Assembly (NCBI RefSeq): GCF_013374995.1
Contig: NZ_CP056030.1
Location: forward strand, 5,178,501-5,242,500
DNA from: Pseudomonas eucalypticola
GTDB taxonomy: Bacteria; Pseudomonadota; Gammaproteobacteria; Pseudomonadales; Pseudomonadaceae
Length of the DNA: 64,000 bases
Direction of reading: 5' to 3'
A model generated the notes under the pieces. That model worked only from the letters and a program-made list of their open reading frames with translations. It was not told where the DNA came from and did no database searches. This document shows positions 1 through 9,526 of the stretch, piece by piece. A program made the translations under genes and the position numbers. Each line of letters starts with the position of its first letter. Position 1 is the first letter of the stretch.

Positions 1-221
1 CGCTGGGCTTCGTCGGCGACGTTGCGCGGGATCGGCAACAGCGGATCCAGGCGCTTGGTCACCTGCACATCGGGCGGCGTCTGCATGGGCGCCGTCTGAC
101 GGGCCTCAAGGTAATCACTGCCACGGTCACGGAAGTAACCGTTTTCGCCCCACAGCCAACTGCAACCGCTGGTGCTCGAAATCACCACGGCAAGGGCGGA
201 AAGACCGACCAATCGCTTCAT
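1..221 (-). CDS. bamC: Outer membrane assembly lipoprotein BamC, N-terminal part (cut by window edge)
   Basis: The leftward frame starts at an ATG at 221 and runs off the window. About 73 residues are visible. They begin with a basic signal peptide and a lipobox (SSTSGC, Cys20), so this is an outer-membrane lipoprotein. The mature start (SWLWGENGYFRDRGSDYL) and the proline-rich stretch after it are typical of BamC/NlpB, a subunit of the Bam complex that inserts beta-barrel proteins. It lies 18 bp downstream of dapA on the same strand, the usual dapA-bamC operon. The C-terminal helix-grip domains are outside the window. Confidence 0.88.
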   Translation of the reverse strand, partial: MKRLVGLSALAVVISSTSGCSWLWGENGYFRDRGSDYLEARQTAPMQTPPDVQVTKRLDPLLPIPRNVADEAQ

Positions 222-239
222 GCGTTGTACTTCCTCAAA

Positions 240-1118
240 TTAGACCAGGACGCCGGTCTGGCGCAGGGCCTGACGCAGCGTTTCGTGATAAGGGGCGCTC
301 AACCAGGTGAGCGGCAGGCGAATGCCTTCAGGCATCAGGCCCATTTCGTGCAATGCCCATTTCACGGGAATCGGGTTGGCTTCCAGGAACAGGTTCTTGT
401 GCAACGGCATGAGTTGTTCGTTGATGGCGCGGGCTTCGGCAGCCTCGCCACGCAGGGCAGCGGCGCACAGCTCGTGCATGGCGCGCGGCGCGACGTTGGC
501 GGTGACCGAAATGTTGCCCTTGCCACCCAGCAGAATCAGTTCGACGGCAGTCGGGTCATCACCGGACAGCAGCAGGAAGTCGCTGGAGACGCCGGCCAGG
601 ATGTCCTTGGCGCGCTGCAGGTCGCCGGTGGCTTCCTTGATGCCGATGATGTTCGGCACGGTGGACAGGCGGATCACGGTCTCGGCCTTCATGTCGCAGG
701 CGGTGCGGCCTGGCACGTTGTAGAGGATCTGCGGGATGTCCACGGCTTCGGCGACGTGCTTGAAGTGCTGGTACAGCCCTTCCTGGGTCGGCTTGTTGTA
801 GTACGGGGTTACCAGCAGGCAGGCATCGGCGCCGGCTTCCTTGGCGTTGCGGGTCAGTTCGACTGCCTCGCGGGTGGAGTTGGCACCGGTACCGGCGATG
901 ACCGGAATGCGCCCGGCGACCTGCTCGACCACACGATGGATCACATCGATGTGTTCCTTGTAGTCCAGGGTCGCGGACTCGCCGGTGGTGCCCACGGCGA
1001 CGATGGCGTCAGTGCCTTCCTTCAGGTGGAAGTCCACGAGTTTGCTGAGGCTGTCCCAGTCGAGACGACCTTCTGCGTCCATGGGTGTGACCAGTGCCAC
1101 CATACTGCCCGCAATCAT
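240..1118 (-). CDS. dapA: 4-hydroxy-tetrahydrodipicolinate synthase
   Basis: This 292-residue protein condenses pyruvate with aspartate semialdehyde, the first committed step of lysine and diaminopimelate synthesis. The GTTGES motif (Thr44-Thr45) and the Schiff-base lysine in GIKEATGD are visible, as is the tyrosine in LYNVPGRT. The start at 1118 gives [13 protein letters not shown], the normal DapA N-terminus; the frame stays open further upstream but that extension is not conserved-looking. It is cytoplasmic and probably cotranscribed with bamC. Confidence 0.95.
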   Translation of the reverse strand: MIAGSMVALVTPMDAEGRLDWDSLSKLVDFHLKEGTDAIVAVGTTGESATLDYKEHIDVIHRVVEQVAGRIPVIAGTGANSTREAVELTRNAKEAGADACLLVTPYYNKPTQEGLYQHFKHVAEAVDIPQILYNVPGRTACDMKAETVIRLSTVPNIIGIKEATGDLQRAKDILAGVSSDFLLLSGDDPTAVELILLGGKGNISVTANVAPRAMHELCAAALRGEAAEARAINEQLMPLHKNLFLEANPIPVKWALHEMGLMPEGIRLPLTWLSAPYHETLRQALRQTGVLV

Positions 1119-1437
1119 GCAACCGCTCCTGCCGGAAAAAGAGAGCGGTAATGGTACTGGGGCCATGTGCCTTGCACAAGCGAAGTACCACGATGCGAGC
1201 ATTCCCCTTGGCGCTGCTTTTCGCTACCCTTCAGACTTTGATCGGTACCGGTGGGTGTGTTTGTCCGGTTTGCTACGTGCCAGAAGCGCCGCAAACCCTT
1301 GTTCCTGAGCCGCCGATCCCCTGCCAACGGGTGCTTTCGTACCGTTGCCGGCATATCGCCCGGGCGCCACGGGGTCATCAGGCCCAGCCACCATGTCTAC
1401 TTTACGTACCGACCGCTCATCGCTTTAGGAATGCTGC
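1119..1437. other. Divergent intergenic region dapA / gcvR-like gene
   Basis: This 319-base stretch separates the leftward dapA from the rightward regulator and must hold both promoters. I see no convincing gene, tRNA or terminator in it. Frames open here on both strands lack ribosome binding sites and known motifs. Confidence 0.5.
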
Positions 1438-1998
1438 ATGTCCACCCCCACAGTTCGCGAACAATTCCTTGTCATCAGTGCCCTTGGCCCTAACCCCATG
1501 GAGCTGACCAACGTGCTGTGCCGTGCCAGCCACGACAGCCGTTGCTCCGTGGTGACCTCGCGCCTGACCCGCCACGGCGAGTACAGCGCCCTGGTGCTGC
1601 AGGTGTCGGGCAACTGGGACGCCCTGGCGCGCCTGGAAACCAGCCTCGGCTCGCTGGCCAAGAAGCACGGCTTCACCGTCAACCTGGTGCGCAGCGCCAC
1701 GCTGGAAAGCCGCCCCATGTCGCTGCCCTACGTGGCGTACGTCAGCTCGGTGTACCGCTCGGACATCATCAACGAGCTGTGCCAGTTCTTCATCGACCAC
1801 AACGTGGAACTGGAGAACCTGACCTGCGACACCTACCAGGCCCCGCAGACCGGCGGCACCATGCTCAACGCCACCTTTACCGTGACCCTGCCGGCCGGCG
1901 TGCAGATCAGCTGGCTGCGCGACCAGTTCCTGGACTTCGCCGACGCCCTGAACCTGGACGCGCTCATCGAGCCGTGGCGCCCACAGAACCCCATGTAA
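1438..1998 (+). CDS. gcvR: Glycine cleavage system transcriptional repressor family protein (two ACT domains)
   Basis: The 186-residue protein starts MSTPTVREQFLVISALGPN and has the length and two-ACT-domain layout of GcvR, which in E. coli binds GcvA and modulates the glycine cleavage operon. ACT-like segments lie at about residues 10-85 and 95-175. It precedes bcp by 15 bp and probably shares its transcript, an arrangement common in Pseudomonas. The function in Pseudomonas is inferred from family only. Confidence 0.8.
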   Translation: MSTPTVREQFLVISALGPNPMELTNVLCRASHDSRCSVVTSRLTRHGEYSALVLQVSGNWDALARLETSLGSLAKKHGFTVNLVRSATLESRPMSLPYVAYVSSVYRSDIINELCQFFIDHNVELENLTCDTYQAPQTGGTMLNATFTVTLPAGVQISWLRDQFLDFADALNLDALIEPWRPQNPM

Positions 1999-2013
1999 GA
2001 CAAGGACACCCTC

Positions 2014-2487
2014 ATGGCAGTTGAAATCGGCCAGCCGGTCGCGGACTTCGAAGCGCCGGCCACCGGCGAGCAGTCCATTCGCCTGAGCGCCCTGAAGGGC
2101 CGCCAGGTGGTGATCTACTTCTACCCCAAGGACAGCACCCCGGGCTGCACCACCCAGGGCCAGGGCTTCCGCGACCAGCACGAAGCCTTCAAGGCCGCCA
2201 ACACCGAAGTGTTCGGCGTGTCGCGTGACGGCCTCAAGTCCCATGAGAACTTCAAGGGCAAGCAGGGCTTCACCTTTGATCTGATCAGCGACAAGGACGA
2301 GGCCCTGTGCCAACTGTTCGACGTGATCAAGCTCAAGAAGCTGTATGGCAAGGAATACCTGGGCGTGGACCGCAGCACCTTCCTCATAGACAAGGACGGT
2401 GTGCTGCGCCAGCAATGGCGTGGCGTGAAGGTGCCAGGGCATGTGGATGCAGTGTTGGCCGCGGCACAGGAATTGGCCCAGGGCTAG
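2014..2487 (+). CDS. bcp: Thioredoxin-dependent peroxiredoxin (bacterioferritin comigratory protein, PrxQ/BCP)
   Basis: This 157-residue cytoplasmic peroxidase reduces hydrogen and alkyl peroxides. The peroxidatic Cys45 sits in STPGCTTQGQGFRDQ. The position five residues later, where E. coli BCP has its resolving Cys50, is Gln here, so this is a variant lacking that cysteine; another Cys near residue 96 (EALCQLF) is the only other candidate seen. It follows the GcvR-like gene closely. Confidence 0.92.
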   Translation: MAVEIGQPVADFEAPATGEQSIRLSALKGRQVVIYFYPKDSTPGCTTQGQGFRDQHEAFKAANTEVFGVSRDGLKSHENFKGKQGFTFDLISDKDEALCQLFDVIKLKKLYGKEYLGVDRSTFLIDKDGVLRQQWRGVKVPGHVDAVLAAAQELAQG

Positions 2488-2580
2488 TTTCGCAGCGCTC
2501 CCGGGATCAAGCGCCGTTCGCATGGCGCTCGATCTCCAGGGCGGGCAAGGCCACACGCCATGCCCATGGCCGCCCCCGCC

Positions 2581-3651
2581 CTACAGGATCGGCGCCACCT
2601 GCGGCTCATTGCGCGGCCACGCATCCAGCACCGCCTTGAACAGCGTCGCCAACGGGATGGCGAAGAAGATCCCCCAGAAGCCCCACAACCCGCCAAACAG
2701 CAGCACCGCGCAGATGATCGCTACGGGGTGCAGGTTCACCGCGCCGGCGAACAGCAAGGGCACCAGCACGTTGCCGTCCAGGGTCTGGATGATGCCGTAC
2801 ACCACCATCAGGTAGATGAACTGGTCACCCCAGCCCCATTGGAACAGGGCAATCAAGGTGACCGGCACCGTCACCACCACCGCGCCCACGTAGGGCACCA
2901 CCACCGACAAGCCCACCAGCAACGCCAACAGCGCCGCATAGTTGAGCCCCAGGGCCACGAAGGCGATGTAGGTGGCTACGCCGCAAATGATGATTTCGAT
3001 CACCTTGCCGCGAATGTAGTTGGCGATCTGGCGGTTCATTTCCTGGCCCACACGGGTGATCAGCGCGCGCTCGCGGGGCAGGTAACCCTTGACCCACTGG
3101 GCGATCATGACCCGGTCCTTGAGGAAGAAGAACACCAGGATCGGCACCAGCACGAAATAGATCATGATGTTGACCAGCAACGGCAGGCTCGACAGCGAGA
3201 ACGTCAGGGCCCATTGGCCGAACTTGCCGATCTCGCCGCGCGCCGCTTCGATGGCCTGCAGTACCTGCTCGTCGGACACCAAGTGCGGGTAGCGCTCGGG
3301 CAGCAGCAACAGCAACGACTGCCATTTGCCGAGCATGCCGGGTAGTTCGTTGAACAACGTGATGAACTGGTGCCACAGCAAGGGCACCAGCACCAGCATG
3401 AACACCGCCAGGGCGCCCATGAACAGTGCGAACACCAGCCCCACGGCGAGGCCCGAGGGCACCCGCAGACGCTCCAGCCCCGTGACCAGGCCTTGCATCA
3501 GGAACGCCAGGACCATGCCCGCCAGCACCGGCGCCAACATGCCGCCCAAGGTCAGCACGGCGGTGAATGCCAGCACCAGCAGGACCGTGAGTACTACCGC
3601 CTGTTCATCCGAGAAGTAACGCTGTATCCAGTCGCGAAGCACTTTGAACAT
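2581..3651 (-). CDS. AI-2E family transporter (PerM-type permease)
   Basis: The 356-residue integral membrane protein has about eight hydrophobic segments, beginning VVLTVLLVLAFTAVL and including the late PLLFAGAVNLHPVAIICAVLLFGGLWGFWGIFFAIPLA block typical in style of the AI-2E/PerM family (sequence shortened here to its description). Members have been linked to autoinducer export or general efflux, but the substrate is not readable from sequence. It is convergent with bcp and followed upstream on the same strand by the TusA-like gene. Confidence 0.85.
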   Translation of the reverse strand: MFKVLRDWIQRYFSDEQAVVLTVLLVLAFTAVLTLGGMLAPVLAGMVLAFLMQGLVTGLERLRVPSGLAVGLVFALFMGALAVFMLVLVPLLWHQFITLFNELPGMLGKWQSLLLLLPERYPHLVSDEQVLQAIEAARGEIGKFGQWALTFSLSSLPLLVNIMIYFVLVPILVFFFLKDRVMIAQWVKGYLPRERALITRVGQEMNRQIANYIRGKVIEIIICGVATYIAFVALGLNYAALLALLVGLSVVVPYVGAVVVTVPVTLIALFQWGWGDQFIYLMVVYGIIQTLDGNVLVPLLFAGAVNLHPVAIICAVLLFGGLWGFWGIFFAIPLATLFKAVLDAWPRNEPQVAPIL

Positions 3652-3688
3652 CAGTTTTCCTTGTTATGGCACGCAGCACGCAGGGCGC

Positions 3689-3928
3689 TCAGGCTTTCCT
3701 GAGCCAGTAGGTGTAGACCCCACCCTGTACAGTTTCATGTAACAGCGCATGACCTGCCAACCGGGCGAAGGTCTGAAAATCGCGCTGGGAACCGGCATCG
3801 GTGGCAATCACTTTCAGCACCGCCCCGGCCTGGAGCCGATTGAGCTCCATCTTGGCCTTGAGCAATGGCAATGGGCAATTGAGACCGCTGGCATCGAGCT
3901 CGGCGTCACAGGGTACGGCGTCGGTCAT
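3689..3928 (-). CDS. TusA/SirA-like sulfur carrier family protein
   Basis: This 79-residue cytoplasmic protein has the hallmark LDASGLNCPLPLLKAK motif of the TusA fold, with the active cysteine in NCPLP. TusA relays persulfide sulfur for tRNA thiolation and other uses. Paralogues such as YedF look similar, so the exact role is not decided. It lies 37 bp upstream of the AI-2E transporter on the same strand. Confidence 0.87.
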   Translation of the reverse strand: MTDAVPCDAELDASGLNCPLPLLKAKMELNRLQAGAVLKVIATDAGSQRDFQTFARLAGHALLHETVQGGVYTYWLRKA

Positions 3929-4057
3929 GGGCTTTTTTCTCCAGGGCTGGGCTGCGCGGGCAGGCGGGCCGCCTAGGATACCCCAAGCGTGCGACCCTCT
4001 GGTCCTTGGCGGATGACCCGGCTACAGTAAGGTCTTTCTCGACCAAGAGCCCCGTGC

Positions 4058-5494
4058 ATGTCTTTATTGCGCCCTACCCTGCTGACGCTTGCCTGCCTGC
4101 TGGCCCTGCCGGGGCATGCCGACGACCTGCCGTCACTTGGCGACGCCAGTTCGGCCATTGTGTCCCCCCAGCAGGAACACGATCTGGGCCGCGCCTGGCT
4201 GGGCATGCTGCGCAGCCAGGTCGACCAACTGTCCGACCCGCAGCTCAAGGACTACGTCGAAACCACGGTGTACCGTCTGGCCGAAAGCAGCCAGCTACAG
4301 GACCACCGCCTGGAATTCATCCTCATCGACAGCAAGGAGCTCAACGCCTTCGCCGCACCGGGCGGCATTGTCGGCGTCAACGGCGGGCTGTTCCTCAATG
4401 CCGACACCGAAGGCCAATACGCCGGCGTGATGGCCCACGAACTCTCCCACTTGGCGCAACGCCACTTCGCCCGCGGTGTGGAAGAGCAGAAACGCATGCA
4501 GATGCCGGTCATGGCCGCGTTACTGGCCGGTATCGTCCTGGCAGCCACGGGTGGCGGCGAAGCCGGCATGGCGACCATCATGGGCAGCCAGGCCGCAGCC
4601 ATTCAGTCCCAGCGCGCCTTTTCCCGCGAGAACGAAGCCGAGGCCGACCGCGTGGGCCTCGTTACCCTGCAAAAGGCCGGGTACGATCCCCGCAACATGC
4701 CGGACATGTTCGAAAAACTGGCCCGCCAATACCGCTTCGATGCCAAGCCGCCGGAATTCCTGCTGACCCACCCGGTCACCGAGGCGCGGATCGCCGATAC
4801 CCGCAACCGTGCCGAGCAATTCCCCCATGGCGGCGTGGAGGACAGCCTGCGCTACCAACTGATCAAGAAGCGCGTGGAACTGTTCTACGAGGACACCCCT
4901 GGCATGGCCGCCAAACGCTTCCGCGCCCTGCTGGACGAGAACCCCAAGTCGGATGCGGCCCGCTATGGCCTGGCCATCGCCCAGATAAAGGGCAGCCAGT
5001 TCAACGAAGCGCGGGAGAACCTCAAGCCGTTGCTGGCCAAGGCGCCCAATGAAATCGTCTATAACCTGGCCGCAGTAGACCTGGACATGGCCAGCAACCA
5101 CTTGCCTGACGCCCAGGCGCGAGTAGACCGCCTGCTGGGGCTGTACCCCGGCAACTTTCCGTTGAATCAGGTGCGCGTGGACCTGCTGATCAAGCAGAGC
5201 CGTACCGCCGATGCCGAAAAAGCCCTGGAAGACCTGCTCAAGTCGCGCCCCAACGACCCGGACGTGTGGAACCAGGTGGCCGATACCCGTGGCGCCAATG
5301 GCAACATCATCGGCCTGCACCAGGCGCGCGCGGAATACTTCGCCCTGGAAGGCGACTTCCGCCAGGCCCAGCAGCAATTGGACTTCGCCAAGCGCCGGGC
5401 GGCGAACAACTTCCAGCTGGCTTCACGTATCGATGCCCGGCAGAAAGACCTGGCGGAACAGGAGCGCATGGTCAAGGAAATGATGCGCGGCTAG
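4058..5494 (+). CDS. M48 family metalloprotease with TPR repeats (BepA-like)
   Basis: The 478-residue protein has a signal peptide (LLTLACLLALPGHA), then an M48 domain with the zinc motif HELSH and a downstream NEAEADRVG glutamate, then a TPR-rich C-terminal half. This is the architecture of BepA/YfgC, a periplasmic protease and chaperone that supports beta-barrel assembly and LptD maturation. It is monocistronic as far as can be seen and diverges from the TusA-like gene. Confidence 0.9.
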   Translation: MSLLRPTLLTLACLLALPGHADDLPSLGDASSAIVSPQQEHDLGRAWLGMLRSQVDQLSDPQLKDYVETTVYRLAESSQLQDHRLEFILIDSKELNAFAAPGGIVGVNGGLFLNADTEGQYAGVMAHELSHLAQRHFARGVEEQKRMQMPVMAALLAGIVLAATGGGEAGMATIMGSQAAAIQSQRAFSRENEAEADRVGLVTLQKAGYDPRNMPDMFEKLARQYRFDAKPPEFLLTHPVTEARIADTRNRAEQFPHGGVEDSLRYQLIKKRVELFYEDTPGMAAKRFRALLDENPKSDAARYGLAIAQIKGSQFNEARENLKPLLAKAPNEIVYNLAAVDLDMASNHLPDAQARVDRLLGLYPGNFPLNQVRVDLLIKQSRTADAEKALEDLLKSRPNDPDVWNQVADTRGANGNIIGLHQARAEYFALEGDFRQAQQQLDFAKRRAANNFQLASRIDARQKDLAEQERMVKEMMRG

Positions 5495-5707
5495 AGGCCG
5501 CCAGGTCCGTGGTTCAACGTGGGCGCTCCGGTCGCTGGGTACGACACTGCGCAGCACGGAGTGGGCTATACTCTTTTCCCCGCGCCGGAAGGAGTTAGCT
5601 GCTTCAACGGTTTTTTTCGTTGCACGTTCGACAATTTTTTCACCATTGGCGGCCAGCGTCTAAGCTTCAGGCAGGTACGATGAATTTACCTGACCGGGCT
5701 GACGACT

Positions 5708-8700
5708 ATGGGCGCTTTGTGGCAGACAGAACCCACCAGGACTGCGGTCCCTACCGACAGTCCCGCTGACCCACCACCACCGAAAAGCCCCCGCCAGCGC
5801 CGCTTGTGGCGTCGGCTGTTCTGGTTGCTGGTACTGATTGCCCTGGTCGCCCTGGCGTTCGCCATGCGCGCCGAAATGCGCACCTCCAAACTCCAGTCCC
5901 GCGAGTTCAGCCGCTACGCCAGGGACCTGACCTACACCCTCGCCCCCGGGCCCAGCGACTCCATCGCCTACCCCGGTGAAGGGCCGTTCGACAAGCGCCT
6001 GGGCTACAGCGACCTGGGCCAGTTCCTGCCTCGGCTGATCAAGCGCGAATACGTCATCAAGGAACAGACGCGCTTTTCCCCCTCGCTGATGGCTTATTAC
6101 GACCGTGGGCTGTTCATCCCCTATTCGGAGAAAATCCAGGCGGGCCTGTCCATCACCGATTGCCGCGCAGACGTCCTCTACGAATTCCATTACCCGCAGC
6201 AACTCTACGCCCAGTTCCAGGATATTCCGCCGGTGGTGGTCAACAGCCTGCTGTTCGTGGAGAACCGCAGCCTGCTGGACCCGCGCGAACCGCTGCTCAA
6301 CCCTGCGGTGGACTGGCCGCGCTTCGCCAAGGCCGCCTATACCCAGGTGGCCAAAGTGTTCGCCTTGCCCGGACAGTCCGCCGGCGGCAGTACCCTGGCC
6401 ACGCAATTGGAGAAATATCGCCACTCCCCAGACGGCCTGACCGTGTCGGGCGGGGAAAAGATTCGCCAGATGCTCTCCGCCAGCGTGCGTGCCTATCAGG
6501 ACGGCCCGCAAACCCTGGAAGCCCGGCAACGTATCGTGCGCGACTACCTCAATAGTGTGCCGCTGTCGGCAGTGCCGGGCCACGGCGAAGTACATGGCAT
6601 GGCCGAAGGCCTGCGGGTGTGGTACGGCTCGGACTTCCAGCATGTGAACCAAGTGTTGCGCTCGACCGACAGCAGCCCCAAGGCCCTGGCCGAACGTGGC
6701 CTGGCCCTGCGGGAAGTGCTGTCGCTGATGATCGCCCAACGCCGGCCCTCGCACTTTCTCAACCGGGGCCATGACGAACTGGCGGAGTTGACCAACAGCC
6801 ACATTCGCCTGCTGGCCGCCAACAACGTCATCGATCGTCCCTTGGCCGATGCCGCCCTCGCCAGCAAGGTCAGCTACCGGGATTGGGTGCAGCAACCGAC
6901 CCTCCAGCCAGTGGAAAGCAACAAAGGCATCAGCGTGGCCCGCAGCCGCCTGTCGATGTTGCTCAACCGGCCCCTGTACGACCTCGACCGCCTCGACCTT
7001 TCGGCTACCACCACCTTGCAGAACGACTTGCAAACCCAGGTGACCGACTACCTCAAGCACCTGGCCGACCCTACCTTCGCCCAGCAACTGGGGCTGATCG
7101 GCGAACACTTGCTTACCGCGGCCAGCACCCCCGAGGTCAAATACAGTTTTACCCTGATGGAGCGCACGGCCGATGGCTCGCGGGTGCGGGTGCAGACCGA
7201 CAACACCGACCAGCCTTTCGACATCAACGAAGGCAGCAAGCTGGAACTGGGCTCCACCGCCAAGATGCGCGTGCTGACCAGCTACCTGGAGATCATCAGC
7301 GAACTGCATGACCGCTTCGCCGGCCAGTCGCCAGCGGCGCTGAAAAAAGTCGATATCAATGAGCAGGACCGCCTCAGCCGCTGGGCCTTGGATTACCTGG
7401 CCCAGGCCAAGGACCAGAGCCTCAAGCCCATGCTCGACGCCGCCCTGGAGCGCAAGTATTCGGCCAGCCCGGGTGAGAGCTTCTTCACCGGTGGCGGTGC
7501 CCACACCTTCAAGAACTTTCGCAACGAGGACAACGGCCGCATCCCCACGCTCAAGGAAGCCCTGCGCGAGTCCATCAACCTGCCCTTCATTCGCGTCATG
7601 CGCGACATCGTGCGCTACACCACCTACAACGGCCCGAACAACAGCGCCGAATTGCTCAAGGATGACGGTGACCCGCGCCGCCAGGAATACCTGGCGCGCT
7701 TCGCCGACAAGGAAGGCAGCGACTTCCTGCTGCGCTTCTACAAACGCTACCAGGGCAAGACCACGGCCGAACGCCTGGACACCTTCCTCGACGGCCTGCA
7801 CCCCACCGCCTCGCACCTGGCCGCCGTGCACCGCTACCTGTACCCCACGGCCAGCCAGGCGACCTTCGAGAGTTTCGTGCGCTCGCACCTGGGCAAGGGT
7901 GAAACCGTCACCCCCAAGCGCCTGGGCGAATATTACGACAGCTACGGCCCGGGCCACTGGGACCTGCCTGACCAGGGCTATATTGCCCGTGTGCACCCAC
8001 TGGACCTGTGGCTGGTGGGCTACTTGATGCAGCATCCGGATGCCAAATTCAGTGAAGCGGTGACCGCCAGCCATTTCGAACGCCAGGAAGTGTACGGCTG
8101 GCTGTTCAAGAGCCGGCACAAAAGCGCCCGCGACAGCCGCATTCGCACCATGCTGGAGATCGAGGCGTTCCTGGACATCCACCGGCGCTGGGCGCGCCTG
8201 GGTTACCCCTTCGACCACCTGGTGCCATCGCTGGCCACTGCCATCGGCAGCTCGGGCGACCGCCCTGCCGCCCTGGCCGAGCTGATCGGCATCATCCAGA
8301 ACGACGGCGTGCGCTTGCCGGTGCTGCGCATCGACAGCCTGCATTTCGCCGCCGGCACACCCTATGAAACCGAAGTGATAGCCGCGCCGGACAAAGCCCG
8401 GCGGGTGCTGAAGCCGGAAATCGCCCAGGCCATGCGTGAAGCCTTGTCGCAGGTGGTGGACGCCGGTACCGCGCGGCGCGTGTCCGGCAGTTTCAGGACG
8501 CCTGATGGCACGGCACTGGTCATGGGCGGCAAGACCGGTACCGGTGACAACCGCATCGAGAGTTTTGGCGCCCGCGGACGGATCCTGGGTTCCAAGGCCA
8601 TCAACCGCACCGCGACTTTCGTGTTCTACATCGGCGAGAACCACTTCGGTACGCTCACCGCCTTTGTCCCCGGTCGCGCGGCGGAAGGTTTCCGCTTCAC

Positions 8701-8815
8701 CTCGGCGCTGCCGGTGCAGGTACTCAAGGGCATGGCACCAATGCTCACACCGTACCTGCAACCGGGCGGCCAAACCCAATGCAAGGCGCCTGCCCAGACC
8801 ACCGCGACCCGCTGA
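5708..8815 (+). CDS. Large membrane-anchored transglycosylase/transpeptidase (GT51 plus penicillin-binding domain)
   Basis: The 1035-residue protein has a basic Pro-rich cytoplasmic tail, one membrane helix at about residues 36-53, a GT51-like region (FVENRSLLDP with Glu185; GGSTLATQLEKYR near 227-238) and a transpeptidase region with the STAK serine at 516, an SIN motif and KTGTG near the end. It should polymerise and crosslink peptidoglycan in the periplasm. The GT51 motif differs from the usual EDRRFYxHxG, and the protein is longer than PBP1a/1b, so it is a distinct class A PBP-like subgroup. No neighbour appears cotranscribed. Confidence 0.82.
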   Translation: MGALWQTEPTRTAVPTDSPADPPPPKSPRQRRLWRRLFWLLVLIALVALAFAMRAEMRTSKLQSREFSRYARDLTYTLAPGPSDSIAYPGEGPFDKRLGYSDLGQFLPRLIKREYVIKEQTRFSPSLMAYYDRGLFIPYSEKIQAGLSITDCRADVLYEFHYPQQLYAQFQDIPPVVVNSLLFVENRSLLDPREPLLNPAVDWPRFAKAAYTQVAKVFALPGQSAGGSTLATQLEKYRHSPDGLTVSGGEKIRQMLSASVRAYQDGPQTLEARQRIVRDYLNSVPLSAVPGHGEVHGMAEGLRVWYGSDFQHVNQVLRSTDSSPKALAERGLALREVLSLMIAQRRPSHFLNRGHDELAELTNSHIRLLAANNVIDRPLADAALASKVSYRDWVQQPTLQPVESNKGISVARSRLSMLLNRPLYDLDRLDLSATTTLQNDLQTQVTDYLKHLADPTFAQQLGLIGEHLLTAASTPEVKYSFTLMERTADGSRVRVQTDNTDQPFDINEGSKLELGSTAKMRVLTSYLEIISELHDRFAGQSPAALKKVDINEQDRLSRWALDYLAQAKDQSLKPMLDAALERKYSASPGESFFTGGGAHTFKNFRNEDNGRIPTLKEALRESINLPFIRVMRDIVRYTTYNGPNNSAELLKDDGDPRRQEYLARFADKEGSDFLLRFYKRYQGKTTAERLDTFLDGLHPTASHLAAVHRYLYPTASQATFESFVRSHLGKGETVTPKRLGEYYDSYGPGHWDLPDQGYIARVHPLDLWLVGYLMQHPDAKFSEAVTASHFERQEVYGWLFKSRHKSARDSRIRTMLEIEAFLDIHRRWARLGYPFDHLVPSLATAIGSSGDRPAALAELIGIIQNDGVRLPVLRIDSLHFAAGTPYETEVIAAPDKARRVLKPEIAQAMREALSQVVDAGTARRVSGSFRTPDGTALVMGGKTGTGDNRIESFGARGRILGSKAINRTATFVFYIGENHFGTLTAFVPGRAAEGFRFTSALPVQVLKGMAPMLTPYLQPGGQTQCKAPAQTTATR

Positions 8816-8893
8816 TCTCCTAGCGGGGACTGTGGGGACCGGGGCGCCCGCGAATCGCCAGATGAGAACCATTCGTCTTTTCCGCTTGCACAC

Positions 8894-8926
8894 ACTTAAA
8901 GATATATCTTAAGGTATATCTTAAGT
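8894..8926. promoter_or_regulatory. Probable operator of the PadR/yqjI-like repressor
   Basis: An AT-rich block just upstream of the PadR gene contains the perfect palindrome AAGATATATCTT (8899-8910) and the 11-base unit TATATCTTAAG repeated at 8903 and 8915 with a 12-bp period. Such paired palindromic sites are usual for PadR-family autoregulation. It stands out sharply from the GC-rich surroundings. Confidence 0.65.
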
Positions 8927-8950
8927 AACCCAGCGAAGAGAAGAAAGACG

Positions 8951-9526
8951 ATGAGAGACCACCATCACCCCCGCAGAGAATTCGGCGATGGCCACGACGG
9001 CCTGGAACGCCGCCCTGGCCGCGAACGCGGCGGCCGCGGCCCCCGTGTGTTCGCCCCTGGCGACCTGAAACTGCTGTTGCTGGCCTTGGTGGCCGAGCAA
9101 CCCTGCCACGGCTATGACCTGATCCGCCAGATCGAGGGCATGTTCGACGGCGCCTATAGCCCCAGCCCCGGCGTGATCTACCCCACCCTTACGTTCCTGG
9201 AAGAAAGCGAACTGATCCAGGGTGACGCCCAGGCCGGCAAGAAGCTGTACACCGTGACCGAGGCCGGCCGTGCCTCGCTGGCGGATCAGACCATTGCCCT
9301 GGACGGCGTGCGCACGCGCATCGACGTCAGCAAGCGGTCACTGCGCGGCCATGACCGCCCGGCCGAGATCCACGAAGCCGTCCATAACCTGCGCCATGCG
9401 CTGCAATTGCACCATGGACGCTGGAGCCCTGATGAGATCGTGCGGGTCCGTGACCTGCTCAACAGTACCGCCAAGGCCATCGTCGATGGCCCCGCCACTC
9501 AACACCCTCAGGAGAAGTCCGTATGA
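8951..9526 (+). CDS. yqjI: PadR family transcriptional repressor, YqjI-like, with His-rich N-terminus
   Basis: The 191-residue protein opens with a His/Arg/Gly-rich tail (MRDHHHPRREFGDGHDG) and then a PadR winged helix including SPSPGVIYPTLTFLEE. E. coli YqjI has a similar metal-binding tail, the same PSPGVIYPTL motif, and represses the ferric reductase gene yqjH in response to nickel. Here the regulator overlaps a YqjH-like gene by 4 bp (ATGA) and has a palindromic operator upstream. Unlike E. coli YqjI, the tail shows histidines but no cysteines. Confidence 0.85.
   Translation: MRDHHHPRREFGDGHDGLERRPGRERGGRGPRVFAPGDLKLLLLALVAEQPCHGYDLIRQIEGMFDGAYSPSPGVIYPTLTFLEESELIQGDAQAGKKLYTVTEAGRASLADQTIALDGVRTRIDVSKRSLRGHDRPAEIHEAVHNLRHALQLHHGRWSPDEIVRVRDLLNSTAKAIVDGPATQHPQEKSV

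Noticed and set aside
5660..8893. Very long open frame antisense to the GT51 murein synthase gene
   Set aside because: It has low-complexity Gly/Ala/Val/Gln composition, no ribosome binding site and no family resemblance; it is a by-product of high-GC third positions in the real gene. The same holds for long antisense frames opposite lon, gcd, lepA and nadB.
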